The position numbers were made by a program, and so were the translations under genes. Below the pieces are notes generated by a model. It was not told the origin of the DNA and ran no database searches. It saw nothing but the letters and a program-made list of their open reading frames with translations. A stretch of DNA of 64,000 nucleotides, from positions 33,816,427 to 33,880,426 of the forward strand of contig OX442315.1 of NCBI GenBank assembly GCA_949358305.1. Reading direction: 5' to 3'. This document shows positions 47,152 to 60,381 of this stretch, in pieces (the first letter of the stretch is position 1; every line of letters begins with the position of its first letter). The DNA comes from Strigamia acuminata (Eukaryota > Arthropoda > Chilopoda > Geophilomorpha > Linotaeniidae).

Positions 47152-49643
47152 TCAAGTGATTTCATCATATTGAACAAATTTTGCTGATTCAATGTCTTCT
47201 CTTAGCCGATCTAGTTGTTCCTCCGCGTAAGCCCGTTTCATGCCTCTCGGGAGACCCCTGCACGAAGTCAAATTGAGCGTTCGTAAAACCAGACATTTGC
47301 TCAGCACTTTTCTGCAAGGATAAATTAAGGAAAATAAAAAAATTTTCAAATTTCAATAATTAATCCCAAGTTTTAATACGTACTTTACGGACTCAAACGT
47401 AACAGAAGACCCGCAGAGATCCATGAATCGCAATTTTGATGTTTCAGGATCAACGGTTAAGGCAGTAATTGCTAAATCTATAGCATGGTTGATATGGTTA
47501 TTCCACGAAAGGTCTACTTCGATCAGGCTGTGCTTCCACTGCGAAAACACATTAATTTCAATTAGATAAATTGTCTTTACACGCTAAATTCTGACAAATA
47601 CATCGTATTTTCAGCATTTGCAATGTCACTTGCATCATGTTTACATCATTTACACAGAAATTTGGCAAATTGCATCGTATTTAGATTATTTACAGTTATT
47701 ACGGCAAATTGCATCGTCTTTAGATCGTTTACAACACAATTACGGTACATTAGGTCCAAATTGCACGATTTACAACACAATTATGGCAAATTGCATCGTA
47801 TTTAGATCATTTACAATGCAATTACGGCACATTACATCCGAATTACATAATTTACAATGCAAATACGGTAACTACTTGTAGCCTCATCATTTATTTCTCC
47901 AATAGGAGTTACAATAATTAAAAATAAAACCTTTTGCATAACCAATTCCAATTGTGCATCCATAGCGGCTGGACACTGAGACAAGAAAAGCGATTGCAGA
48001 TTCCAAGCCGGAATACGAATCAGCGCCGAAGTTGTAATTCGCTTGCAACCGCGGACATCGAGTAACTGCAATTCTCCCGATGACTTCAAAATCCTGCAAG
48101 TAACAAATTAAAAATTATTTCATACATTTTCCACACGGTAAATTTCAAAAAGAAAATCCCTTCACCTGTCCAAACCGCAATCCTCAATGGTCGATATAAA
48201 CCCTTCTCCTTTACCAGCGATACTCAACTCTCTCAACTTAGGAAAACCTCGAGCAGAAACCTAAAATAAATAAAATAAAATAAAATAAATAAATAAAATA
48301 CCAAAATCAAAGTCGCAAAACGTATTTCCGCACTTGTAAATGTAAAGGCACATTAGCGAGCCGAATTGAAGTGTTCGCGAGACGAAGTATTTCCAAATTC
48401 GGGCAACCCTCTTGCAATTTCTCGATATTAAGATTTATTACATCCCGATTGGGAGTCAGAACGTTCGAAAAATCCAACGTTTGCAGCCGAGGACATTGTT
48501 CCTATCGAATCAAACATTCTAGACGCCATTTTACACCAAAAAAACCAAGCCGTACTCACGGAAAAGCAATTAAAAATCATCGAAACACAATTGACACAAT
48601 TGTTAGCCATGGAAAAATAAACCATATTTTTACCCAATTTACTCATTAAATATCTCAACGAGACATGAGACACTGGATTTACTGCCCTGGAATTGTCCTA
48701 AATGCAGAAAAAGGAATTTATTTTACTTCCTAAACAAACATTGCGTCGCTTTTATCTCACCACGATGTGCGATAAGTCTATTTTGGACAAATGAACGCAG
48801 TTATCAGCCAATAACTTCACATCGGCGGCAGATAACTTTTTGCATCCTGACAGATTGATGCTACTTAAATGTGGACAATTTTCAATCACGGCCTACAATG
48901 TACAAACAAAAAAAAATAAATTAAATTAAATTAAATTAAATTCGTTACTTTAATTCCTAGAGGTGTGACTGGCACACCCCATTTGCTTAAATTCAACTCC
49001 TTCAGGTGGCGTAATCGATTTTTGCAAAGCCATATGAATTTCTCTTCGTTTTTAACTCTCGATAACGACATGTCTACAGTTTCCCATAAACTCGAGTCAT
49101 ATGTAGCACGTTCCCACAAACTACAAACTTTAGCTGCCCTGTTTAAATAAATAAAAAAAATTTTTTAAAAAAATTAAAATTTTGTTAATTAAAAAATAAA
49201 TGGACGAAACCTTTGCAGAAATAGAACTCCGTCGGTACGAACAACATGTTTAAATATTTTTATAAGAATCTCAGGAGGACTGGCAGTTCCCCAATGGCCG
49301 GGGGTTTTGGGAATCTCATTTGCGGAACTGTGATTTGTACATAACGTTGTTTTTTGTTTTTTTCTCATTTTCTCGTCCTTCGGCTTCTTCTTCTTCCTCT
49401 TCTTCTCGTCAACTCTAAGGAAATTGATCGTATACATATCAAATGAGCATTTTGGGCAATTTTTTGCTACTTTGTGATCATTTCCTGAGTCGGCAGTGGA
49501 ACTACAGCATCTTCTGGCGATGTTTGTAAACCAGGAATGTACGTTGCATCCTCCGAATCATCTGAAGGCCAATTTTCTCCATTTACAAAAAATAGGACTT
49601 TCTTTTTTGGATCGGTTTTTAATCCTAAAATACCTTTTTCCAT
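47152..49643 (-). CDS. FBXL6: F-box/leucine-rich repeat protein 6
   Basis: Ten exons (49471-49643, 49211-49414, 48949-49138, 48761-48892, 48560-48697, 48334-48501, 48166-48260, 47931-48093, 47384-47538, 47152-47311) sum to 525 residues plus stop (human 539). After an acidic and Lys-rich N-terminus comes an F-box (ASPPEILIKIFKHVV...VCSLWERA) that should bind Skp1, then leucine-rich repeats for substrate binding. The C-terminus LTSCRGLPRGMKRAY is a close match to the vertebrate FBXL6 end, which identifies the orthologue. It is a substrate-recognition subunit of an SCF ubiquitin ligase. It shares a short divergent promoter with PRPF4. Confidence 0.92.
47590..47880. repeat. Minisatellite in FBXL6 intron 8
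   Basis: Imperfect repeats of about 40-45 bp built on AATTGCATCGTATTTAGATC and TTTACAACACAATTACGG fill most of a 392-bp intron, the longest in this gene. Confidence 0.75.
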
Positions 49644-50256
49644 GCTAAACCTAAAAAAGAAAAAATTAAAAAAAAAAATTAATAATTAATAAATATTAAT
49701 AAAGAATTTAATAATTAACGAAAAAATCGATGCTATTTTACCGAAAATGATTGTGTGGGTATAAAGCACTGTAATTTCGTCAAAATTCGCAATAAAAATA
49801 ATCAAAAATCAAATTTGGACGAATCTCTCAAATGAAGCGCAAATACGATTACGACTTCATGTCTATTAACGCGCTTCCTTGCAGATGCCGTTATGTCAAT
49901 ACATTAGAAAACATCCACTAGCTAAAGTGAAAATCGTCAGGTTCACTTCGAATGTTGCATAATTATCGATCCAATCCGTAAAATCATCTTAAGTTCGACG
50001 CAAGCTTTTCCAATCTCCAGATGCTAAAATGTAAAAATCGGCTGGGGATTCTACAGCGGGGAAATCTCGCGGCTTCTCGCTTAATCTCGCCGCAAATTGA
50101 GCCGAGCGCGATCTAACACGTGATCAAAACGTACCAATCACGGACGCACTATCAAAATCCAGGATCCAAATTGCACGATCCCGCATTGACAAGGTGTGAT
50201 TGTGTTCAAACTTTTATTATACCGGTATAGAAAAAAGGCCAAAGAGAATAAGCACG
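49644..50256. promoter_or_regulatory. Divergent promoter of FBXL6 and PRPF4
   Basis: The 613 bp between the two start codons are GC-richer toward PRPF4 and contain a CACGTG E-box (50117-50122) and a CCAAT box (50134-50138). These are typical housekeeping promoter elements; their use is inferred. Confidence 0.6.
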
Positions 50257-53167
50257 ATGTCGGACGAAGAAGAAACTCCTTTGACGAAGAAGCAAAAAGT
50301 CGTGCATTTTGGAATGGACGAAGATGAACCCATTCGGATATCTGGGAAGCCGACAGCCGCTGAAATGAGTGAAGCGCTCAAGATCGGAATCGAGGCTGGG
50401 AACATCAACTTTTCTGATGGTAAAATCCAAAAATAAAATGAAAACCGATTGATTTCTATTTAGCAAGTTGAGCAACAATGTTTTATTTGTTTCAGAATAC
50501 ATGGAAATGGAAGAAGACGTGGGTAAAGAAAAACAACAAATGCTCGAAGAATTCGAAAGAAGAAAGCGGGTAAAGCAAATAAAACGTTTGAAAAACGTTT
50601 AGAAAACATCAAATTAAACGAAATTAAATTGTTCTAGGCAAGGCAAATAAATGTGTCCACAGATGACGCCGAAGTGAAAGCAAATTTGCGCCAGCTGGGG
50701 GAACCAATATGTAAATTACAACGTTTAAAAATCACCTTTTTCGTCGTTAAAATATTTTTTTTTTTAGGTTTATTTGGTGAAGGACCAGCAGATAGACGAG
50801 AACGGTTGAGACAGATTTTAGCGCGATTAGGCGAGGATGCTATTAAAAAAAGAAAAGACGAAGAGGAAGACCGAAGACAGCAAGAAAAAGAAGTAACACT
50901 TAAAGTCAAATCAAATTACGATCACATAAATTTAATTTTAATTAATTACAGCACGAGTCGACGTGGTACCACGAAGGAACTGCAAATTTGGCAAATGCAC
51001 GTTATTGGTTAGCCGAATATTCAATCCGAAAGTATGGCATTTATTCTAAATTTAATTTATTGGAAATTAAACAAAATAAAATAAAATTTACAGAGCGCGA
51101 GAACGGCTGAGAAAAGCGCGAGAATTTCAACTCATCCCAGAATCGCAACGAAATGCGAAACAACAAGAGTTACACAAACGTCTTCGCGTACGAAATTTGC
51201 GTTTTAAACAAATTTCCCAACCACTAAATTAAAAATTAATTATTCCAGGGGTTGAACATATTTGCCAGTCAAATCGGCGACACGCGTCCGGTGTCGTTCT
51301 GCCAATTTAGTCCAAACGGTAAAATGTTAGCCACGACGTCTTGGACCGGTCTGTGCAAACTTTGGTCCATTCCCGACTGCCAGCTGATTAAAACGTTACG
51401 AGGACACAACCAACACGTTGGCGCGATGGTTTTCCACCCGCAATCGACGATCTCCCTCTCCCCGAGTGTTTGCAACATGGCGTCGTGCTGCGCGGACGGA
51501 AGCGTCAAACTGTGGAACTTGGAAAGGTAAACAGTGGGCGCGAATTTCGACAAAGAAATCCTGCTATTTGTTATTTATAGCCTGACATCTTCCGTAGTGA
51601 GAAACCAGTGGCCAACATCGAAGGTCACGCGCCGCATCGCGTGTCCCGAATAGCCTATCATCCATCCGGGAGGTTTTTGGCCACTTGTGTGTAAGTTAGA
51701 TTCAAAATAAGTGAAATGAAAATTAAGATTAAAATGTTGGGTTGGTTTTTCAGACATGATAATTCGTGGCGTTTATGGGATCTCGAAGTGAATGAAGAAA
51801 TACTGCATCAGGAAGGGCACAGCAAAGCGGTTTATGATATTGATTTTCAGTGTGACGGTTCGTTAGCTGTTACGGGGTGAGGAATTTTATATTAATTAAT
51901 TATTATTGTTATTAAGTTGGTTTTTTTTTTTTTTTAGTGGACTTGATGGGTTTGGTCGAGTGTGGGACTTGCGCAGTGGTAGATGTATAATGTTTATGGA
52001 GGGACACTTGAAGTCTATTTATGGAGTGTCGTTTTCACCAAATGGGTAATGATGTTAGAAATAGTAGCGTAATAATTTAAAGTATTTAGTGTGTCTTGAA
52101 GTTGTTTTAATGGATCAAATATGTAAATTTGAGAAGTTTTGATCGATAATTTCAATGAATTTTGCCAAAATTTTAATGAATTTTGATGAATTTTGCCAAA
52201 ATTTTAATGAATTTTGCCAAAATTTTAATGAATTTTAATGAATTTTGCCCGATTTTAATGAATTTCAATGAATTTTGATAAATTTTGCCAAAATTGTAAT
52301 GAATTTTGATGAATTTTGCCAAAATTGTAATGAATTTTGATGAATTTTGCCAAAATTGTAATGAATTTTGATGAATTTTTCCAAAATTTTAATGAATTTC
52401 AATGAATTTTTCCAAAATTTTAATGAATTTCAATGAATTTTGCCAAAATTTTAATGAATTTCAATGAATTTTTCCAAAATTTTAATGAATTTCAATGAAT
52501 TTTGCCAAAATTTTAATGAATTTCAATGAATTTTAATGAATTTCAATGAATTTTGCCCGATTTTAATGAATTTCAATAAATTTTGCCAAAATTTTAATAA
52601 ATTTCAATGAATTTTGCCCGAATTTTAATGAATTTCAACAAATTTTATCAGTGGGATGGTTAATACGCCACTCAGCAGTTACGAAATAAAAAAATTTACT
52701 TACCGGTGTGCTCTTTTTCCAACGTTTAGATACCATCTTGCAACTGGTAGCGAAGACAACACCTGTAAAATTTGGGATTTACGACGCCGCTACTGCGTTT
52801 ACACAATTCCAGCACACACAAATTTAATTTCAAGAGTTAGATTCGAAGGTATTTTCATTTATTAACCTAAACAATTCATAAAATCAATTAAAAATTTTGT
52901 TTTTTCAGGCACAACTGGACATTATCTTGTGACCAGTTCATATGATAACACGGTGAAGGTTAGTAAACATTTTAAAAAAAAAATTTAAAAAATTGAATTC
53001 TAAACAAATACACAATTAAATAGGTTTGGGCTCATCCTGGTTGGTCGCCGTTGAAAACACTTTCGGGTCACGACGGCAAAGTTATGGGTGTTGACATCTC
53101 GCCCGACGGTCAGCTCATTGCCACTGCATCTTTTGACCGCACGTTTAAGTTGTGGACACCAGAATAA
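50257..53167 (+). CDS. PRPF4: U4/U6 snRNP protein Prp4
   Basis: Thirteen exons (50257-50419, 50496-50569, 50638-50710, 50768-50892, 50952-51031, 51094-51187, 51249-51526, 51598-51690, 51754-51876, 51938-52045, 52730-52848, 52909-52958, 53024-53167) give 507 residues (human 522). The N-terminal SFM/PRP4 domain ([18 protein letters not shown]) is followed by seven WD40 repeats, with family hallmarks [39 protein letters not shown] and SFDRTFKLW at the end. It stabilises the U4/U6 particle in the tri-snRNP of the spliceosome. The start MSDEEETP follows a short leader and matches the expected acidic N-terminus. Confidence 0.96.
52140..52655. repeat. Minisatellite in PRPF4 intron 10
   Basis: About 500 bp of interleaved AATTTTGCCAAAATTTTAATG and AATTTCAATG units. 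It accounts for the unusual intron length of 684 bp. Confidence 0.9.
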
Positions 53168-53359
53168 ATTCAATTTAAAAATGATATTCTATTTTACTAC
53201 TGTCATGGTTGAACAAACGAATCATGATTTTCTTTTTCCAATTTCGACAAAGGGATACAAATAAAACATTTTTTGTTTTTTTAAAAAAGGAAATTATCTA
53301 CTCATTCGATGTTAATAGAGAGAAAGAAAGAATTCCACGTTAAGTAGCGCGAAATCGGG

Positions 53360-56300
53360 TTACGTTACAGTAACATCCGTTCTTATTTCGATAGCTGTTG
53401 TCGCTGTATCTGAAACTGTACTGCTTGGGCTCGAGCACGAATTGGACGAATTACTATCAGCTCCATCCATAAACGATTTTCTCGTTTTGTTTTCCATTAG
53501 AAAAATATTCTCGACTGTTTTCTGATTGTGTTCGTCGATTCTGTTGTAAAGTAGAAACAAAAATGGTTAAAAATGTGTTAAAAATCACATAAATAAACGA
53601 CAAATTTCCACATTTATTCCAAACAAAAATCAAAATTTAAGAGCGAGCCTGGTCATTTCCGTTTCCCATCTGTACAGTTGTGACATCCCACCAAAATTTA
53701 AATTTTAACGGCTAAAAACGTGCGCATTCATTAAAAAATTGATTTAAATTTGTAAACCAATCGAGTTGCTATTGTTACTAGTGAAAAAAAGCATTAACCT
53801 ATCGAAAATTATGCCGTCTAATCCCAACGTTCGTAATAAAGTCATCACTTCTGGGTCATTATTGTCATCGCCCCAGCAAAACATGACTAGATCGCAATCC
53901 TTCACCATGCAAACCAGTCCGTGGTCTTTAAGAATTTCTTCCGTATGTACATCAATCCCCTGAAATAAAATATAAATAACCAAACTCATCGATTAAGTAT
54001 CTTATAATCCAGATTACATACCAAAATGCCTGCACTTCGTGCGAAATACGTGGCCATCGGGATGGAAATTGTGCGCGTATCTAAATATGGCGGCCATTTA
54101 TCGGTCCGGCCTTGACTCAAGAAAAGAATCGGGTATCTATTTTGTTTGAGCCGAACCCTACATCATTTATCATTAGTTTTTTATTGAATATTAATGATTT
54201 TGATAGAAAAAAATCACATGTTGCAGATGTCTGGGTGAAAGCAGGAGATTATAACTCGACGTGAACCGGCGTGTTCCATGAGGACTTTGAGAACTGTATC
54301 CAAGTAGAGATTCATTTCCGTTGGGTTATCCAGTTCAAACGTGCCGTCCTAATTTCGTAGAGTAATTGCGATTATTTATGTCGGATCGATTGTTGTTGCT
54401 ATTACTTTTCTCTGCATCGTCCATTTTATTTCGATGTTGAATCCAACGTGGATTGGTATTTCAGTAAGTGTTCTTTCTAATGTTGGGAACGAAGCGACGT
54501 CATCAGGTTCGTCTTCGTCTTCCTGGTGTTCTTTCACACCTAAAAAAACAAAGAAAAATTCAATTTCGTCTAAAAAATTCAACTAAATGTCTAAAAAATT
54601 CAATTTAATGTCTAAAACATCCAATTTAATGTCTGAGTAACTCAATTTCGTCTAAAAACATTAAATTCAATCAATGTTTCACTTGATAGAATTGAATTTG
54701 TTTTTAATTTAAAGCTCAATTACCATTTAGACTGCTGCTCAGATGATTTTTTTCAGACACGTGAAATACCTACAAAATACAGCAATTTTTTAAACGCCAA
54801 AATCCAACAAAACAAAATGCAAAAAAATAACGAACCTTCAGCATCTGCAGTTGATTCAGAGTCAAATCCTTAAGCGGTATCTCCAACAAGTCATGATCTT
54901 TTGGATTCCGTTTCTACAATTATACAAAATACCCAAATCAAAACCATTAAAAATTTTCATTTTCAATCCAAACAAACCTTTTTCATTGAAATGCAGACGT
55001 GGAAATCGTGATACAAAACAGGTACAAAATCTTTCGACAACTGGACATCAAACTCGACATAATCAGCTCCCTATATAAAAAATTATATAACAAAACTAAC
55101 ATTTTAAAAATATTTCTAAGCAACTAACGTGTTCAGCGGCAAGCTTCAACGACGCAATCGTATTTTCTCTCACCGTAGCGCAACTAAAAAACAAAAATCA
55201 GTGAAATAAAATCCAAAAACGTCAAAAATTCGTCACGTACTGTTTCGGTGCAGTCGTGTAAGAATTCCCCGCACCTCTATGCCCAACTTCCAACGGCCGT
55301 CTACCCCTATTCCAGTATTTTGAATACGAAATGTGCATGTCGCAGTCGTAGCGCATCGGGCGAATCACCAAATATTCAACTAAAAAAACAAAAATCTTAA
55401 TTATTTCCAAATACATTATTGAAAAAAAATCAATTTCCACCTGTGAGTTGGCCAATTGGCTGCTGTTTTCGCCCCGTAATCGGCACAAAACTAGTGCCGA
55501 AAGTATTCCGCAAAACGCTCGGAAGAATGTAGCAAAAACCCACGTGTTTCGGCGGCGGTCCGTGAGGCACGTCCGACGGATCGTAGAGGTAGAAGTCGAC
55601 CATGAAAGCCTTAAAAAAAAATAACAACAAAATAACAAAACGTCCAAACGAATAAAAACAAAATAAAATACATTTAAATAAACAAAAAAAAATAAAACAA
55701 TAATAAAAACAAAAATAATCTCAAATCTTAAAATAATTTGCGTGTCTTTTAAAAATCTAATTTGCATATGGTCTTGTGTTCCTGCCAACCACGTGAGAGG
55801 AACACAAGATAAACACGTGTGGGCTTATTAACAATTTCTGCTGTCCTCAGATGGTTGACATCTCAAATGAGGCTTAAAAAATAAACTTAATCTTTCAATT
55901 GACAATTATTCTCAGAAAAATAAAAGAAAACTCGCAGATTCTCTGGCAACGGTCCACTTTGGTCTTGTATTTTGGTACCGTCCAAAAGTGATGAGGCTGT
56001 AAGCTAGCAATTGCAGTAATCAGCCACAAAAGGAGCAGTCAGTTCAACGATGCGTCTTCTATGTAAAGATGGAGGAAGTTTACCAAAATCATACAATCTG
56101 AAATTGTAAAGAAAAAGCTCGAAATTAATACCAATCAAAAGTTGCAAGATGAGATTCCTTCGATGAAATATAAAACAAAAAATAGAAAATAATAATTTCG
56201 TTACATAAAATGTTTTTTTTTCTATAAATTTTACAATGTATGGTATATATTATCGTAATCAAATGAACCCTGATACTAAGTTTTTGCACGTTTGTTCGTT

Positions 56301-58435
56301 TTGAAACGAAAACAAATTAGATTTTGATTAGTAGTTCTGTAATAAAATTGGCATTGTATAAAAGTTTTCTTCATATTTATCAACTTTCTCACAATATTTA
56401 CGCTTACTATTGTTTCAGGTCGTAACATTTGCGCCTTGTAAACTATAAAATCGTCGGGTAAATACACGTGGCCAACCTGTGTTTGAATTCGGAATTCGCA
56501 CTCGTGTTCGTTCATCACCTGTTAATTAATATTGAATATAAATAAAATTTAAATTTAAATTAAATTAAAATATAAAATATGTTTAAATATAAATACAGCA
56601 GAAATCTTTGCAGAAAAGAATTTTTTTTTCATTTTTTTAATTTTCGAAGGAAACTAATGATGTCTTGTGACTTTCGATTTAGCCAAATGGCTAATTAAAG
56701 AACGACAAGACTTATATAATTTAAACTTATGTAAAAGGGTCAGGGACCTCACCAGATGTTTAGGACGTCACTAATCAAAATTAGCAATTGTTTCAAAATT
56801 AGACTTTTTCTTCTTAAAGTATTCAACTTTTACCGTTAAAAAATCCAATTTCATACATAAAAGTTACATTTTTATTTAAAAAATTATCATTTTTACCAAA
56901 TAAATGCAATTTTTATCTACAAAACATTAATTTTCCCAAAAAATTCAATATTTTTACAAAAAAAATTTTTTTTCTCTAAAAAATGCACTTTTAGTCCTAA
57001 AATGTCAGATTTTTGTTGATAAATCAATTTTTTCCTATTAAATTTAAACATTTGTGCTCTCAGAGCCACTCAAACATGAAAAAAATCATGCATCGCGGGA
57101 CAATTCCGTAAACGTATAGTAATTTTAATTCCCACGTAGTAATTTTAATTCCCACGTAGTAATTTTAATTCCCACGTAGTAATTTTAATAACCCTAACTT
57201 ACCGCGATTTCTATCAGAGGCCACGTAGTCGTGGTCGGCGCATTTTCATTCGGGGTGTCGTCATCTTCGTCTTTTTTCTCCAAATCAACCGGTGTGACTT
57301 TAATATAAAACAACTTGCTGGCGTATTGTGGTTTCCATATTTGAATGGGATTATTATAAAACTTCAGCTGAATCACACTTTCAACAGTCAACCACCCCGA
57401 CTCAACCTTCCACGTATTATCTTTTAAAAATAAACCAAAAAAAATTCCAACCACTTTAAATTTAAAAAAAATATAATTTATTCGTTACCATTCAATCCGA
57501 ATTGCTCCACCGCACTCTTATTCTGACCTACAAAAATGAATAAAACATGTTAATAAATTTACTTCCCACACGACCCAACAATTACCGACCTTTAACTCCT
57601 AATATTCGAGGCCTAAAATGCGTTTCCCAACGGCGCACTATCAATTCCGGATGACAACGTTCGGATTGCGATTCGAGCATAACGCAAACGAAATATCGAT
57701 ACTTAATCAGCTCGGTCGTAGTAACCACAGAGTTACTCCACACTTCACTATAAAAAAAAAATGTTTATTCATCCAAAATAATAATATTTCCGCCACACAC
57801 AAATTTTTAATATTATTCTACAAGCCCTCATTATATTCGCTATCATGCTGTAGTTACATTATGCGGCATAAACAGCCTTTTAAATGATATTTTTGCCATT
57901 TTAAACATTTTAAACTGCTCGGTTCATTTAGAATGTGTTCATTCAGTCGCAGTTGGCGCACACAAGGACATTTAAACGACAAAACATGTTTAACTGCAAT
58001 TTAATCAATGCAGTAGGTTTTTCTAGAACGGAATTACAGCAGGGGTCGTTTGTACCAAACAACCGCATAAATTAAACTCGCACGCAATGTTAAGAATTTA
58101 CATCCGATTTTGAAATTCATTTGGATATCTTGTATCATTACATTTTTATCTAATCATCATTTATCAAAATAAATAAAAGATTAAATGAAATCAATGTTAT
58201 AAAAATATCAACAAATAATGAGATAACACTTTTTTTTTTTTTTTTTTTTAAATATGTAGTACGTATCTATTTATTTTTGCAAAACTTACCCATCCATTCC
58301 TTCGGAAATTTTCTTGAGGCATAGGGCATTTTTCGGATACCAATTTCCTAATTCTGGGCAATTACCGACGACACAGACAGTCTCTCCATCTGCTGTATCC
58401 AATTTCACCGTGAAAGTGAATTCCAGCGACTCCAT
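53360..58435 (-). CDS. GPCPD1: Glycerophosphocholine phosphodiesterase 1 (GDE5)
   Basis: Sixteen exons (58290-58435, 57590-57747, 57489-57527, 57203-57420, 56408-56518, 55441-55609, 55241-55379, 55129-55183, 54978-55070, 54836-54913, 54724-54769, 54406-54539, 54218-54351, 54022-54157, 53799-53959, 53360-53540) sum to 665 residues (human 672). It hydrolyses glycerophosphocholine to choline and glycerol-3-phosphate. The N-terminus is a CBM20 starch-binding-type domain ([23 protein letters not shown]). The catalytic GDPD domain shows [31 protein letters not shown] and NIEIKW, the acid/base and metal ligands of the family. It ends in a Ser/Thr-rich tail. It is convergent with PRPF4, with only 192 bp between the stops. 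Confidence 0.96.
55610..56407 (-). other. GPCPD1 intron 5
   Basis: 798 bp, the largest intron of the gene, with an 11-bp perfect stem TCTTGTGTTCC/GGAACACAAGA near 55770-55815. No nested gene seen. Confidence 0.5.
56519..57202 (-). other. GPCPD1 intron 4 with 20-bp repeats
   Basis: Contains about three tandem copies of AGTAATTTTAATTCCCACGT around 57117-57190. Otherwise AT-rich. Confidence 0.65.
57748..58289 (-). other. GPCPD1 intron 1
   Basis: 542 bp with a poly-T run near 58230. No other feature seen. Confidence 0.5.
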
Positions 58436-59076
58436 GAGGGCAAAAACCACCTCAGAACTCGATTAAGACGAAACCTGTTCGGGAAAAAAGAAAAGAGAGA
58501 GAAATTTCAATCTTTTCGTGGCACAAATTGACTCGTTAAAAATAACTCACCAGAATTCAGTCTGACGCAATACGATTTGCGAATGGTGCTCAAAAGCTAG
58601 AATTCAAGCAGAATTAAATGACGAAGCGCAATGTTGTTTATCGCCGCTGATTCTAGCAAGTTGCGCGAGTAATTAGGTACGGTTTGTGGTGAATTTGGAT
58701 TCACAGCTGAACTGCACGATGCTGACTAGCAAGTAAACAAACAGCGGAAACGGAGAATTTTATTTATACTTAAATCGTTTAACCAATCGAATTTCTGGAA
58801 TACAAACACGCCCGTTAAATCGCATCGTTTATTGGTTCGTTTAACGTCACGTGAGATGATCGTCGCTACGTCATTAAAATCCAGCATAGCGCAGAGCGGC
58901 ATTGCTGGTTCTACAGAATCTCAAGAGAGGACGCAACGATCGCAAATAAGTTCTGTATCACAAAAAAATCAATTTTTATGCTGAAAATTTCTTTTTTATT
59001 TCATTTATATTGCTGATGTGAAAAGTTTTATTTTTTTTATCGCTATTTATGTAATTTATTTATTTTTGCGTTCGAT
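58436..59076. promoter_or_regulatory. GPCPD1 upstream region
   Basis: GC-richer flank with a CACGTG E-box (58848-58853) and two CCAAT/ATTGG boxes near 58780 and 58830. Likely promoter of GPCPD1. The distal part is the 3' end of the next gene. Confidence 0.5.
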
Positions 59077-59826
59077 TCAGTCGCAGCGGTAAAGATCGTA
59101 ACCACAAGGTTGCATCCAGCCGTCGTCGACTTCCGTAGTGTTGTTGTCCATATTGGTTTCAGCGGTGGTTGTGTATACACTTACCTCCTGGTTGAACCAC
59201 GGTACACACTCCCACCGAATCAGAAAGGCTGTAATGTTGGTCTGCAGGGCGCTGTCGCTGCTGCAGGGTAGCGATAGCTTCGTTTGGGTTTCAACAAAAG
59301 CAGGAAGGACGGGCCTGGCGTATTCTAAAGGCATTGCTACTCCGGTCTTGTTTTTTAGTTCCGAACTGACTGATTCTTGCTTTTCCGTACTTGCCTGCTG
59401 ATTATTGACATCATCAATTGTTTTTCTCTTTTTATTAACAATCATTTCGAAATTATTATTCTGTCTTTTTTTCGGTTTCTCGGTAGGATCTGTGTCAGTT
59501 CTAACCAACTGCGCGGGCTTTTTAATAATTCTTTGCTTCATAATTATATTAAGCTTCGCAGAATTTAACACCGATTTATCCAAAGCCAACGCAGTTTGAG
59601 CCGAATCTTTATGAGTAAATTCGATAAATGCTTCGCCGGTACAAGGAAGAGCTGTATTAGTTGGTAAGGCCACTTGATTTATAGCTCCACAACCTTGAAA
59701 ATGATGTTTTAATTGTTCAACCTCCGTGCGAGGATCCAAGCATGTTACGTGGATTGTTCGGGAGTCTCGTTCATCAGAACGACGCGCATGCGCAATTCGA
59801 GATTGGCCAGTTACAAGACTTTCCAT
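59077..59826 (-). CDS. Single-RRM protein, PABPN1-like
   Basis: An intronless 249-residue frame. One RNA recognition motif spans about residues 23-100, with RNP2-like IHVTCL (25-30) and RNP1-like GEAFIEF (64-70). The phrases HHFQGCGAINQV and ALALDKSVLN closely resemble nuclear poly(A)-binding protein PABPN1. The family's N-terminal acidic and coiled-coil part is missing, and the C-terminal half is unlike PABPN1. RNP2 lacks the aromatic residue that usually stacks on RNA. The intronless form beside multi-exon neighbours suggests a retrocopy that has diverged; RNA binding is inferred. Confidence 0.75.
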   Translation of the reverse strand: MESLVTGQSRIAHARRSDERDSRTIHVTCLDPRTEVEQLKHHFQGCGAINQVALPTNTALPCTGEAFIEFTHKDSAQTALALDKSVLNSAKLNIIMKQRIIKKPAQLVRTDTDPTEKPKKRQNNNFEMIVNKKRKTIDDVNNQQASTEKQESVSSELKNKTGVAMPLEYARPVLPAFVETQTKLSLPCSSDSALQTNITAFLIRWECVPWFNQEVSVYTTTAETNMDNNTTEVDDGWMQPCGYDLYRCD

Positions 59827-60381
59827 AATGGTATATTTGGACTAATTAATGAACGAACAAGACAGATGTGCTAACTTGCATGAGATCTTGCTCAATAAAA
59901 CAAAGTTGCGTTTGGCAGACTTGATATAGCTTTAGATCGGTCACGATGACGCAACGTGCCACGAGTTACATTGAAAACGTTTCTTTGATGCGCCGATAAC
60001 GTTTCGTGTTTGTGGGTTTGTGTTATTACATTTCGGGCGTAAAGATGGGCACGTTAAATTAGTTATTTAAAAATGTTGTGAATAAAAAATTCTACTAGAA
60101 TAAAAATTAGAGAAAAAAAAATTCTTTTTGAGAAAATAGTTTGTTTTTGTTTCTAGGCTCCTTTCTGGACTGCAAAGAAATGTTGTCCTAAATTGGCAAT
60201 TTCTAAGATATTTTCTCCCAAATTGGCAATTTCTAAGATATTTTCTCCCAAATTGGCAATTTCTAAGATATTTTCTCCCAAATCGCCGATTTTGTAAGAA
60301 GTAACAATAAACAATACAAGATATAAATTTTTATTTTACTGTATTTTATTAAATGTGGAAATGTAATGTAATGAATGCACT
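59827..60381. other. Spacer with 30-bp tandem repeat
   Basis: Promoter side of the PABPN1-like gene, then three exact 30-bp copies (60191-60280) beginning AATTGGCAATTTCTAAGATA. The AATAAA near 60305 may serve the RING gene. Confidence 0.6.
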